DNA of 64,000 nt from Aquanectria penicillioides (Eukaryota > Ascomycota > Sordariomycetes > Hypocreales > Nectriaceae): NCBI GenBank assembly GCA_003415625.1, contig PYIU01000004.1, forward strand, positions 3,224,001 to 3,288,000, written 5' to 3'. Under the pieces are notes generated by a model. It was given only the letters and a program-made list of their open reading frames with translations, had not been told where the DNA came from and did not search any database. Position 1 is the first letter of the stretch. The number at the start of each line of letters is the position of its first letter. Shown here piece after piece: positions 21,990 through 34,888 of the stretch. The position numbers and the translations under genes are program-made.

Positions 21990-22916
21990 ATGTCCAATTC
22001 AAGAGTATTTGTATGCGGCGCAACTGGTACCCAAGGTGGCGTTTTGGCCCGCCATCTTCGAGCAAAGGATATTGAAGTTCACGCCTTAGCCCGAGACCCA
22101 ACTTCCGACAATGCCAAGGCTTTGGAATCCCTGGGTGTGAAATTATGGGCTGGCGACTACGATAACGAAGAAGCCCTCAATGCAGCCGCCTCTGGATGCA
22201 ATGCCGTTTTCATCAACCTCATGCCCGACTTTCAGGACCTCACTGCTGAGGCACGCTGGGCCGAGAACATCCTCAAGGCCGGTAAAGCAGGCGGCGCCAA
22301 GCATGTGGTCTATTCCAGCGGCTTTGGTACTACTGAGACTGAAAAGATGAAGTATCTTGATCAGCAGAGCTTCGTGGCCATCATCCTGCGCTCCAAAATG
22401 TCTGTCGAGAAGCAGGTTCAGAACGCGGGCTACGAGAGTTGGGCAGTTCTCCGCCCAGGCAACTTTATGGCCAACTTTGTGCAGCCCTTCGTGCGCATGT
22501 ACCCGGGACTGGTAGAGCAGGGTGTCTGGACGACTGCTCTTCTCCCGGACACCGAGCTTCCCATGACCGATACCGAGACCGTTGGTCGCTTCAGTTGCGC
22601 TGCCATCCTAGAGCCCGAGAGGTTCGACGGCAAAATTGTTACTTATGCAGACGAAATGATCACTGTGGATCCGATCATGGAACAACTTTCACAGGCCACT
22701 GGTCGAGACTTGAAGGTCGTGTATCTAACCGACGAGGAGGCGAAGGCTCAGCAGGCCACTAATCCGTTCATTGGAGGGCAGCTAGCCATGCGTGACATGG
22801 CTCAATTCGTCAACATAGGCGAGGTCAAGGGTTGGGGAATCCCACTAAGCACGTTCAAAGAATATCTGAAAAGGGAAAAGGAACGGGTGGAAGAGACATA
22901 CAACAAGTCAAGTTGA
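21990..22916 (+). CDS. NmrA-like NAD(P)-binding protein (308 aa)
   Basis: Intronless. The N-terminal Rossmann motif is VFVCGATGTQGGVLARHL, followed by a second strand ending ALARDP, so an NADP-type cofactor is likely. The body (HVVYSSGFGTTETEK, YESWAVLRPGNFMANF) matches the NmrA/HSCARG group, atypical short-chain dehydrogenases that usually act as redox sensors or as isoflavone-reductase-like enzymes. The active-site Tyr/Lys pair of classical SDRs is not evident, which fits a sensor. Length is normal for the family. A divergent Zn2Cys6 regulator is adjacent. No target can be deduced; NmrA proper represses nitrogen genes, but this branch is broad. Confidence 0.88.
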   Translation: MSNSRVFVCGATGTQGGVLARHLRAKDIEVHALARDPTSDNAKALESLGVKLWAGDYDNEEALNAAASGCNAVFINLMPDFQDLTAEARWAENILKAGKAGGAKHVVYSSGFGTTETEKMKYLDQQSFVAIILRSKMSVEKQVQNAGYESWAVLRPGNFMANFVQPFVRMYPGLVEQGVWTTALLPDTELPMTDTETVGRFSCAAILEPERFDGKIVTYADEMITVDPIMEQLSQATGRDLKVVYLTDEEAKAQQATNPFIGGQLAMRDMAQFVNIGEVKGWGIPLSTFKEYLKREKERVEETYNKSS

Positions 22917-23456
22917 ACATGAATATTGAGCAGACCCTACCCAAACGAAGGAGATGGGCACTACGAGTGCAGCCACGGCGCAACCTTTTTTTTTTTCAAT
23001 AGAAGGGAACCCCCGAAGTCGAGAGAATATAACACATTTTGTCGAACGCACTCTGCAATCTGTTCGCAAATCAACGCAGTCGTTTATTGATATCGTACAA
23101 TATCACTCCGTCTCAGAATGTACAGCGTCTGCCAACTTTTAACCATATCAACTGTTCAACAACTGCGTATGCGTACACACCTCGCTGGGTGCACCAATGT
23201 TATCCTAGCCTTTTCCAACTAGCCGTTAATTGGCGGTACAACGTCGTCATTGCCGCACTAAGGTCATAAATTGCGAGAAATTCAATAATCAAGTTGTCGT
23301 GTCGATCTGCGCCCATCGCCTATTGAACGCCCGTGAAAAATGCACCATTCCAACGCCTATGTATATCCCAACCCTTGTGTCATCAGCCATAAGCTTTCGC
23401 AAAAGCTTTAAAGATAGTCTTCCTTTTTCGTTGTCCCTTTAATGTGTCCTTGTCCG
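22917..23456. other. convergent spacer, no gene seen
   Basis: This region lies between the 3' ends of the NmrA-like gene (plus) and the GH76 gene (minus). It contains T- and A-rich stretches but no supported coding sequence. Confidence 0.5.
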
Positions 23457-25754
23457 CTACTTTGTGAGTGCGTGTATGTCCGAAGGAGTGTCGTTATTCT
23501 GTGGTGGATTGACCACTTCATCTCTGGTCTGGCTCACGTCCTGGATCCCTCGAGTGTTCTCTCCCGAAAATCTAACCTTTTCTCCAGAGCTGCGTGTGTG
23601 GCTCTCCAAAATCGCCCTTTCTGCAGGAGAGCGGTTTGTATCGCTGGAATTCCTGACTTCGGCAACGGCTCTACCTACACCAGTGGGTGGTCGTTCCGAG
23701 GAATGGCTGCTCCGATCGGTCGAGCTGAGATCTGGCGGCGGCTGATTTGTCATTTTCTGGCTTGTAACATCAACTCGAGATTGGTCGCCAGAGACAGGAT
23801 ATATGCCATCGGGGTCAAACACGGGGATTCCTCTCATAGAAGGATTGTGCGGCCAACCAATGGGCATACTTGACATGCGACGCGGGGTCTTTGGTTCTTG
23901 GTCGCGTACATTGGAAATGCGAACAGGTACGGGAACAGCCATCTCCTTGTCACCACTTACCCGAGAGCTTTCGGTGCTGGTGTGGCCTCTGGCTGCTACC
24001 TTCTCGTTCATAACCACAGAGTCCCTCTTCCGATGCAAGACTGTGGCAGCAGCCCCGCCGCCAGCAAGTGCCGCTGCAGCCGCAGCTGTTGAAGTTGAGA
24101 AGTCACGGAATTGATCAACAGCGGTTTTATCCGACGTCTCGTCGATCAATATCCAGACAATTGCCGCAACCAATATGCCAACGACCACCACAGTCAGGAT
24201 GGCAGCTCCCGCCTTGTCTCCCGCACCCAACGGCTTGAAGGTCGATTCTGGTTCTGTTCGTCCAATATCTTCGGAACCGGCGCCAGGGTCTCCTTTGCTG
24301 GTGCCTCCAGTACTCTCAGTCAATGGTGCAGATCGTTGCTTCACCATACAGGATAGGGTAACCTCCATGGCGGCCATTTGCTGTCCCACACCAGTGGATC
24401 CATCGTATTTGTCCTTGTTCCAGATCAAGCCGCACATCCGCTTATTGTCCCCTCCTACACATTGTTTCGCAGCGGCGACTGCGGATGCTTGCAATAATGG
24501 CATGATGGTGCCATATGTGTGGGGAGCCCATTGGGTGGTGACTGCGAGCCATCGACTAAGGTATGCCTTGAAGGACTGCTGATCAAGGTTGCACAAGTTG
24601 ACAGGTTCGCAGGCGACTTCGGTCATAATGTTCTTTGCGTCGCCTGTGAAAAACACTTTGACGCCTTCGATGAGGTTATCGAGGCGGTCCTTCCACACCT
24701 GGCTTTCGGTGTAGTTGTACATGGCTGCAGCGCCGAGGATAAAGCCGCCGGCATTGTATGAAAATTGGTATGGGACGATGTTCGTGCATCCAGTTTCGAT
24801 GTGTGCGCCGTCGTAGACATAATATGTGTCGTTGCTGATAAATTCGCGTGCCATCATCCAATCCCATGTCTTCTCGGCCCAGTCGCTGTAGGATGAATTC
24901 CCGGTGTAAAGGGCGAGCCGAGCGCCAAGGGCGAAGAAACATGCTTGAGAAATCGAGTTCTTGTAATTGTAGCCGTTGTTCCAAGTAAAAATCTGCCATC
25001 TCAAGCCACCGCCGCAGTGTTCGGTATCCCATCTAGGAGCCTGCGTGTTGAAAACGGCCTGGGCCAGTGCAAGCCATTGTGGTTGGTCGGGGTCGGGGTG
25101 AGGGAAGTTGTATTCGGCGGCGGACATAACAGCGAGGCCCCAAAAGCCCTGGTCGTCGTTTCCTTCAGTTCTGGTCTGGTTAATGGGCATATAATCCTTA
25201 TGTTCGCCGACCTGGAAGAGAAGGCCCTGTTTGGTAATGTTGACAAACTGGTCGTCACCAGTATACTTCCAGTATTCTACAGCTCGTGTTAGCACGTATG
25301 CTCATTCACACACGCCGAACCAGCGGTTTGGCCTGAGGGATACTCATTAATGCATACCTACAAGAGCTCCCATCATCGCACCAGCCTCCCACCCTGTTAA
25401 CGCGGTTAGCAACAATGCACCGCCGTGACTAAAAGGGCGCCCCAAGGCGAAAACCCAAGAATGACATACAGTAGTACGGGTCAGGAAGTAGACCAGGGGT
25501 GCCACCGGGTTTGTTGCCATTGTAAAAGGACAACATATCAGTAGCCATATTCTTGGCGATTGATTTGATTGAATCTGAGCGAACCCAAATGTCAGCATCA
25601 ACGGCCATGGCCGAACGGGCTCCAAAAGTCTAAACTCACCAGTTGAGTTGGGGTTGAGGGTGTAGGCGGTCGCGAAGCCGTTGAGTGCTAATAAGACGGC
25701 GGCGACCAGACCACCGAACCCAAACCTGGGCTCGGACCTCCGCGTTGGAAGCAT
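23457..25754 (-). CDS. GH76 mannan endo-1,6-alpha-mannosidase, Dfg5/Dcw1-like, membrane-anchored (691 aa)
   Basis: GH76 proteins of this type act at the plasma membrane and are thought to transfer GPI-anchored wall proteins onto glucan. Four exons: 25640-25754, 25470-25574, 25358-25393 and 23457-25276. All introns are GT-AG and in frame, and splicing rebuilds the conserved PYYWWEAGAMMGALVEYW stretch, whose Trp codon is split by an intron. A signal peptide is visible (GLVAAVLLALNGFATAYT). The catalytic Asp pair is in GNDDQGFWG (about 126-127). GGGLRWQIFTWNNGYNYKNSISQ and VGQQMAAMEV are also family blocks. Instead of ending in a GPI signal, the protein has a membrane helix (about 443-463, ILTVVVVGILVAAIVWILI) and a roughly 230-residue Ser-rich cytoplasmic tail. 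That architecture is longer than yeast Dfg5. Confidence 0.9.
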
Positions 25755-28700
25755 AGCAGGTGTTTAAGACTGGGCAACAATGAGCTCAGCGGCGATGAGG
25801 TGTATTGGGCGACATGGAGAGAAACGAGCGATGGATGAAGTGGGTAAGCGACAAGCCGATGGGGGCGGAGGCGAGAAACCGCAGAGGTGGAACGTGGTGA
25901 GAGAGAGCAACCACTCGACGGCAGGAGCTGGGAAGGGGACGGAGGGGTGTTTGGGGGATTTTCCACGACGGGGGGGAGATGAAAGATAAAAGGATACTAG
26001 AGGGAAACATCAAATGGAGAAGGAAGAGCAAAGAAAAGAGGGAGCACCGTGAAGGATAAAGATGGAAAAGATGGGGTACATCAGGAAGCAAGTGTGTGTG
26101 GGCGGAATCGGGAATGGTTCGTGTTGTTGAACCTCGTCTGTCAATCCCGTCCTATCCCATCCCCATCCCCGCCGCTATCAGACAAGCGACAGGACAGGGC
26201 AAAGTAAAAAAAAATAAAAAAAGACTATTTCTTCTTTGGGACCACCAGTCTCATGGGCCATTTACGAGCCCACTCATGTCAGAGCTGGAGGGGGAAACGG
26301 GAACCATTTGGGCGCGGTGGCTAAACACAACCAACCCGGCTGTGCGCCGCCGTGCCTGTCCCTGAGTAAGGTACCGGCCGACTACGGAAGCATGCGCGCT
26401 GTACTGTATCACCCTGCGCTGCGAGCGAGTGAGGGTTAAGCCGAACGTGGTGGGCTCTGAGTTGCAGCCGGGTCGCACCCGACGCAGACGGCAGGAAAAA
26501 GGATGAAACCTAATTGTGACGTGAGCGCTCGGCTGGATGCGAAATACACGAAGCCCAACCAGAGCCCATGATGACAGCACGAAACAAAATTGACTGACTG
26601 GCCGAGAGCAACATATTGCAATATCCTGTCATTCCCTTGCATATCCTTGGTCCCTCCGAGATTGAAGAGAAAAAAAATACGAGGACACCTCTGTGAGTGC
26701 CAGCCCCATGTTTACGCCGCCGATACGGGCCACAGGGCTGTTCAAAGTCCCAGATGGGACAAGCTTGCTGAGCGCATGTGGGAATGTGCCAGCGGTGCTA
26801 ACTGGCTGTGGTCAATCGTCGCCTGGACCGCCCCATTGCCCCTGTAGAAAAGACACTCAAAAGCGACCACGACAGGCGACAGACGACAAGGGAGCAGCCG
26901 AGGCGACCGAGCCAACTCACCAGGGAGGAGCCTCCCAAAGTGGCGCGGCGGCCGACCAGACTCTCTCTCCTCGAGTATAACCACCTATGGGACTAGGTTG
27001 GCCCCAAAGTACCCAGAACCGCCGCTTCTCATCTCAGCGACACGGATACCCATTGGAGTATGGTTGATGATGATGCCATGGGCTGACAGAACTGACAGGA
27101 TTGACACGACCGACCAGGCTCCCAAAGATCCATGCAAGCTTTTTCTTGCAGCCGAGCGCATCCATCATCCATGGCATTTCCAGTTGCCCGCCCCTCAGCT
27201 GAGGGATCCTGTGACGTAGGGCGACCACCTCAACGTTGCATGCATGTATGCTTCTTTCAGTGGTGTTTCGTCTTCCCTAGCCGCCTGCTGTCCGGCGCCG
27301 AGTCGCGTGGAACGTGGGACCCTGATCCACTCAGCCGCCTACTGGGTGACGGGTGTCCATCTCTTGAGTCGCCCACCCGAGCCGCCGATTCCCACGTCGT
27401 CAAGCAAAGAAAACTAACCTGCATTCCCGCCTGCGAGACAGGGCCTCGAGAAAGGGACAAAAGCGCTCAAATAGTCAGGGCCCGCTAGGTGTCAGCAAAC
27501 GGGTTCAACGGAATTGCCGTCAGCAATGGTTTCTCAATAATCCAACCAGCAGGAGACCCAGCCCAGACCTTTCCGAGAGCGTCATGGGACGAGGCAATCC
27601 TAGTCAACTTTGACCCAAGCTGATGAGCGGGGAATTCCAACTTAGCCCCTTTAGGCCCAGCGTCCACTTGAGTGGCCGGCTCACCCGGCCGAAGACGGTT
27701 GGATTCGACGTTTGTTGCCGTGCTCTATTCGCTCTTCTTGGGCCCTCGAACCCACTCTGGGGAGCTGGCACATTGATCAAGATCATCAACGACGAAAGCC
27801 AATCCATATATCTAGACTGTGAAACGATCGCACCGACTCCGTGTCCGTGCCTCCCTCGTCCTGCTGGCCCCGTAACCATCGTCTGGCGCTTCGTATCACG
27901 ACCATCGCGGAGATGCACGTTACCGGCCAAGCATTGCACCTGCGTGTCTCAAAGCATAGCCGCCCTTGCATCAGTTCTCAGAGCACATGCTACGACAGCC
28001 TGCTTCTGAATTCGGACAACGTAGTTGGTTACGAAGCTCAACAAACGCAGATCAGGCACGGTTAACTGGTCACGGCCCTCTCAGCCGGGGGAGAGAAGCA
28101 AAAGAGTGAAATCCAAAAAAAAAAAAAAAAAAAAAAAAAAAGGAACCGAGAAACGGTTCTCCTTCGGCGTCACCCAATCACTCAGCGCATTGTCACCACC
28201 ATCACTCACTCGGGGCTTTGTTCACGAACGGACATCCGAGTCCCGAATTGCCCGCATTTTCGGAGTGCTCGTGATTTTTTATTTACCTGCCTGATTGACA
28301 GATTTTGCGCATGTGCATCCCACAGCCCTTCGGGTAAGTGCAATATTGCGGCACAGACCCAACGCGGGGAGAGGGGGACCAGATGGATCGACTGTGCAAT
28401 TGATTGTTGCCTGGCTAGGAAACGACATCCAGATGTCATCGCCACTTGCGTTGTTCAAGACAGAATTCTCAGGCTATCCCAGCATCTCCTTGGTTGCCCG
28501 GCAAAGATTGACTGCGTGCTGATGCTCACTCTGTTGCCAGGCCTCCCTGCAACCTCGTTCCTCACCCGCATTGTTAGAGATTCACTCACTCTTCTAATCC
28601 ATTCCTCAGCCTGAAGATTATGTAAGAAAGACTGGATTCATCAGCCACATATATCTGCGCCACATCATGCTGGGGTTTTGGGCGAGGTGGCTACGTAGCA

Positions 28701-29560
28701 AAAATATTAGAGTGTTTCACGTGACATTTCGCCAGCCACCACCCTCGCAACCAGACCCAAGCCACCCTCGCCCACGTATCCAATTGGGCTGGTTCGGAGG
28801 CTGGGAAGTCGGCGACGTAACCGGGTTAGCCACAAGCTCATTCCTTCCCAGCCCTTGTTGTCCCCGGCACAACGCAGGGAAAAACCTGAGGCATCAGCTG
28901 AGGCATCATCGGCGTCACCAGCCTCGCATTCGGGATCCATTGCTGGTGCCTTCTGGTCCCTAAGGGCGGGGGGGGGACCACCAGACCCCCATCAACGGTC
29001 GCTTTAGAGAGATTGTAGCGATACAAACCTGAAGCAAACGTCGTGTCGCATCGGCCATCAACTAATTGCCAATTGATGCAAGCTCAGCCATTAGGCTCGG
29101 ATGTGCTCTTCGACGCTGTAGCAAGCCAAAAATAAACCCAACGGCCAAGGAAAAAACGCCTGGAGGCGGCGGCTTTGTCGTAATTAGTGCTGAACCATGA
29201 CATACCTACCTACCGACCTTATTAGCTTCCAGCTTACAGCGCTCTCTGGGCAACACTAAACGGTAAGCAAGGGCCCCCGTCCCGCTACCTCCGTGCCTCG
29301 TCACCCCGTGCAGCGCCTCGCTGCCAACCCACATTGGTCCTCTTTGACCTGCTTGTTTCGCCTTGGCCAGCGCAACGTCTCACAGTAACTTCCCACCTTC
29401 ATCATCTAGCCTCGCTTTTCCAGCCTCTGCTTTCCGCAAACCCTTCACGACACAACGCAGCGTTTCGTTCATCGTCCTTCCGTCGTCGATTCCATTTTGC
29501 ACGCGCCGAACGCTCCTCTCCCCCCCCTCCCCCCTTCGAAATCTCGAAAACACCTCCAAA
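25755..29560. other. 3.8-kb gene-free stretch
   Basis: I see no supportable gene; open frames are short and of poor composition. An A27 homopolymer lies at 28115-28141. The last roughly 200 bp before 29561 are pyrimidine-rich, as in fungal promoters and leaders, and belong to the SNARE gene. The first roughly 350 bp are the GH76 upstream region. Confidence 0.5.
28115..28141 (+). repeat. A27 homopolymer
   Basis: An uninterrupted run of A in otherwise unique sequence. There is no upstream gene or target duplication that would make it a retroposed poly(A) tail. Confidence 0.9.
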
Positions 29561-30408
29561 ATGCCTGAGCACGAAGCCCCCTACGACCCCTACATCCCCA
29601 GCGGCCAGCAGCAGGGCCAGCAGCAGGGTGGTGGTAACGCCAGAACACAGGCGCTGCAGGCTGTAAGTTGATGATTCCGATGTCTCTGGTGCTGCGCGAG
29701 TGATGGAAATGCCCGTGGATTTGCGAGATTCGACGAGCGATGACGAGACTTTGCCACTTGGCATCACCCGACCTGGCGGACCACGTGAAAATGACAACAG
29801 TCTCGCATCGAGACGCTCGACTGGACCTTGGTCAAGCGATTCAAATTGATTATCCAGTCGGAATTGCCCTGTTCGGTGATGCTTGAGCGTTTTGCGACAG
29901 CTCTTAGCTGATGGCTCAGTTCTGTTCCAATTCTAGCTTGACTCCCTGGGGCAAGCTGGCAGGGCCTAGACCATCGTTCAAATTAGCCCCCTTATCGCCT
30001 CATCAATAGTATCGCAATCCGCCTGCATTGTTATCGAGCTTCGCGCGAGCAGCTAGCAGTGGCAAATGCTAACAATCTTAATAGCAAATCGACGACACCG
30101 TTGGTGTCATGCGCGATAACATCAACAAGGTCTCTCAGCGTGGCGAGCGCCTAGATGCTCTTCAGGACAAGACCGACAACCTGGCTGTCTCTGCCCAGGG
30201 CTTCCGTCGTGGAGCCAACCGAGTTCGCAAGCAGATGTGGTGGAAGGATATGAAGATGCGAATGTGCCTGATTGTTGGCATCATCATCCTGCTCGTTGTC
30301 ATTATTGTCCCGGCTGGTACGTCACCTCACCCCCGCAGGATTTCTTCCTGAAAATCACATTGATCTCTTTGAAACTGACATTGAAATACAGTTGTTGCCA
30401 CTCGCTAA
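29561..30408 (+). CDS. synaptobrevin-type R-SNARE, Snc1/Snc2-like (116 aa)
   Basis: The v-SNARE of exocytic and endocytic vesicles, pairing with plasma-membrane Sso/Sec9-type t-SNAREs. Exons 29561-29662, 30085-30316 and 30392-30408. The SNARE motif starts [16 protein letters not shown] and contains the zero-layer arginine in [12 protein letters not shown]. The juxtamembrane block [20 protein letters not shown] is nearly that of yeast Snc proteins, followed by one C-terminal membrane anchor ([22 protein letters not shown]). Length matches Snc1 (117 aa). The first intron is long for a fungus (422 nt), and the final coding exon is only 17 nt and encodes VVATR plus stop. Confidence 0.93.
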
Positions 30409-32199
30409 TACCTCACACCGTTTTTGGGTAAACTCGGTCCTGGTGATTTTGCACAGCGGGACTTGACGACATCGAATATCGCAAAGCTACGACCATGGGA
30501 AATGGGAACTTTGGGCAACGGGCCATCATTGCAACGGAAATGTGGTTTTTTTTTTGAGCTCGGTGGGATTTGTTCACGTAAGGCCCGGTCATGATATGCG
30601 GGCCACTCAGCTCTCCTGGGGCCCTCACTGGGGCTGAGACGCCAATGATGCATTCTCGGCGTTCATCCTGGAGATGCCAGACCGGGCCACATGTATGATT
30701 GAGGTTAGGCGTTCCCCGATTAATTGAGATGTATACCTTTCAAACAATGAGTTCCCTGTGAAGAATGGTGACGTGTAGCTCCGTGGGGGTTCGGGCTCGT
30801 CCTGCGATGTAGTCCCTCGGTACAATGGGTGATTGGCATGGGTTTGGACTTGGCCGTGGATATTATATGGTCACGGGGCCTCTGAGCCCGCCGAGGGACT
30901 CGGCTGTGGCGTCTCGGTACGCGGAAAGGTGTGAGAGAACATATATATGCCTCCCTCAAATAACAACATATTGTCCCGAAACGGACATTCTCGCCGATCA
31001 CGCGGGAGGCTACTGGCAAATGGGCTCCTCAACCATGAGAGCCGTGGCCATTGTGGGACCTCTCTGCATTCTGGGCTCTCGAAAGTGCGAAGTGGAAGAC
31101 GCTATGGGTGGTCGTGGTCCCGTCGTAACCCCGTCGTTGGCCTGTGGTGGCCATGGGTCTCCTGCGCTGGCGTCATTTCGAGGTGGGCTCGCGGCTTGGT
31201 AGCCCCAGACTATGCTGCAGGTTGCGAGAGATTGATAATGCCAGTTGATTGATAATGCCTCACCCCGATCTGCACCTAGCTCGGTAGGGTCAACCGACTG
31301 CACGTTTCGGTAAACATGGGCTTAATCCTCGCCGGTGTGTGGTGTCATGGGTGACCGGAGGAATGGGATTGTGGGTTTCACGAAATGCCGGGTGACTGAA
31401 CGAGTCGAAACGTGCTGAGGTTTGTTGGTTCACGAAGACGAACTGCCGTAGCGCATGCCTGAGAACTGCCGCAGGCTAGATACAGCAGTGCTTGGCTATT
31501 TGCTTTCTTTTTTCCCTTCTGTCCTGTGAACGCCATAGTAATAATGGGGGCGGGATTTACGCAATTCCCGAATGTATTTCTCATCGGGATCATCATGCAT
31601 GCGAGTAGCAAGTGCCTCAAAAAAAAAAATTGCTGTGTGTACGTGGGCATCGACCAGAAAAGTTTGGTTCACCCCATCCATGTCCACTCAAGAACCTACA
31701 TCCTCACTCCACTCTGCAGCGCAACGCAACGTACACAGCAACGCACAAGCAGGAGTGAGCCGGCCGGAAGTGCGCGTGCCAGAATGAAATTTTCTGGACC
31801 GGAATCCGGAACCCCAGTTTGGACTAGATGCCGCATCGATTCTCCATAATCCTACATTGATGTACGATGTTTTGCGTGGGAGGGTGCGTGTGGGCGAGTC
31901 TGGGCCGAGGTGGTCATGGTTTCTTGCAGCCGAGTTGACTCAACAAGCTGCCCAACTTGGAAATACGTAGGGGCAAGGGGGCCTCATTAGCTGGTAGCGA
32001 CTGACGGTGATCTGTAGGTGTGAGTCCCATGCCCAATCTCACTCTTCAGCTGCCTGTCCATCAAGAGCGGTCTCGGGCGTCTATTTGAGGCTCGGCCTTC
32101 CCGCCCGTTCTCGCCGGTCCACCTCCTCCCACCTGCTCCCGCCCTCCCAACTCTTCTCCTCCTTCCGCACCGAAACCCTTCAACATACCAGAGAGGAAG
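30409..32199. other. 1.8-kb spacer, no gene seen
   Basis: No supported coding sequence. A 15-bp direct repeat (GATTGATAATGCCAG/ GATTGATAATGCCTC) sits at about 31230-31262. The end of the spacer (32090-32199) is C/T-rich, as in a promoter or leader for the downstream kinase gene. Confidence 0.5.
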
Positions 32200-33355
<1,156 letters not shown>

Positions 33356-33758
33356 GACCGCCAGGGCATGGGTGCTGAGGCTACTGTCGACTTATTTATC
33401 GAGTTCCTCAAGGAGAATCCTTTCAACGCCTACTCCAACGATACCCTGCCTGGTTGTTGTCCTTCATGTTCCCAACAACCGATTTGCCGTCACCCTCGCG
33501 ACCCTGAGTATTGCTGAGTCTGGCTGGCCGGGCAGTATTGTTGAGAACGTCTTCAACACCATCAACGCCATCAAGAAGGGCCACCCTAGGCTGATCTGGA
33601 CTATCAGTGAGGACGATGAGAACCTGACCTGGTTCCTCAAGATGGCCACGAAAGATGACAGTGTCTTTGTCTACTGCGGCGCTGACCTTCGCTCTGATGC
33701 TCTGCTCCCCGCCTACGAGCACTTCATCGCTCTCAGCCGGGCCATGCCCGGTGACTAA
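33356..33758 (+). pseudogene. broken GNAT-like domain of an arg-6-type precursor
   Basis: Directly after the kinase stop, the same frame continues DRQGMGAEATVDLFIEFLKE, matching the linker into the GNAT-like domain. A frameshift near 33450 moves the similarity to another frame (VVVLHVPNN..., VENVFNTINAIKKGHP, ISEDDENLTWF), which ends in ALSRAMPGD and a stop at 33758. The reductase half expected next is absent; the following 1.1 kb shows nothing like it. The remnant is truncated at the usual domain boundary. Confidence 0.75.
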
Positions 33759-34888
33759 AGCCTAGAGGCACGTCAATGAAGCGTTGCCCAAGTCGCCAGC
33801 AAAACTTTCAACGCCTCCCGAGGTCGAATTAGTCTCCTTTGGTCTGTCGCGCTGTCTCACTTTGGGCTATGCGGAGTTGGAGGGCATTCCTATCATGTAT
33901 CGGGAGTCTATCTGAATGATTAGAATGGGATTATACATGGGAGTCACCAGGATTTTCAACAACTTACTTACCCTCACCTGGGTCAGGGTTTTTCAGGTTC
34001 GCCATTTGTTTATAGGCCCATATCTGTCGAGGAGTGAGCCATCAGTTCGTCTGTGTGTGCTGGCTTCCAATCTTCATCTGTTGGTTCATTTGCTGCTCGC
34101 GGTCCCCGTGATACGAACAGGCGGTTGTGGGGTCATGGCCACATTCCTCGACCTTATGTAATCGCATGGAAATATTTCGCATGGATGCGTAGAGGTCGGG
34201 TCACTCATCATCAGAATTGCCTCGAATTTCACGTGAAATCTGCATCTTTGCCGAGCTATTTTCAAAGATCTCCCTCCTTCTGCATGAAAGAAACGGAGTG
34301 TCCCGAACTTCCCTTGTCGATCACTAATTCCCCGCGTACGTGAGATTATGGTCACATGAAATGGCAGGCTGGCGAGGGGCAGTGCTTCACTATTTGCAGC
34401 CACACGTCGCCCAATTCTAGTGGCATATCGGTAACAGTTTCGGTGACATCCATGGGCTTCACATGCGACAGCCCTTGCCGTTGCCTGCTCACAGGAAATT
34501 CCGCTTATTCAACCTTCCTCATAAGGCTCATGAGGGTGTGAGTGCGAGGCGTCCCCGCCATGAACTGCGGGAATCCAAGGTGTCGGGCCCAGACCGGGAG
34601 AAGGTTTTGGCCAATGAGTGGCTTGTCAATAGTGAGGTGAGAGTTAAATAGCCAAGCAAGCCAAGATGCCCGTACCACACTGGCAAGGTTGACGAATGAG
34701 ACACTGGATATCCAATGAGGGGTTGGAGATTTAGGGTAGCTTGCGACCTTGTGACCAAACCTAGGCGAGCATGATTACTCGGCTGAAGCTGAAACGGAGT
34801 ATTTAGTCCCAAGGCCCTGTTGCCAGGCATTGAGCTCTCTTGTGATGCATCACAGACGTATCGGCTTCGACGATTAGACAACGGAGTC
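33759..34888. other. 1.1-kb spacer, no gene seen
   Basis: No coding sequence and no trace of the missing reductase domain. The right part is the upstream region of the P450 gene. An in-frame upstream ATG at 34820 exists but adds a leader unlike a P450 N-terminus. Confidence 0.5.

Noticed and set aside
34820..34888. Upstream start for the P450 gene
   Set aside because: It is in frame, but the added leader lacks the expected hydrophobic N-terminus; the ATG at 34889 starts directly before the membrane anchor.
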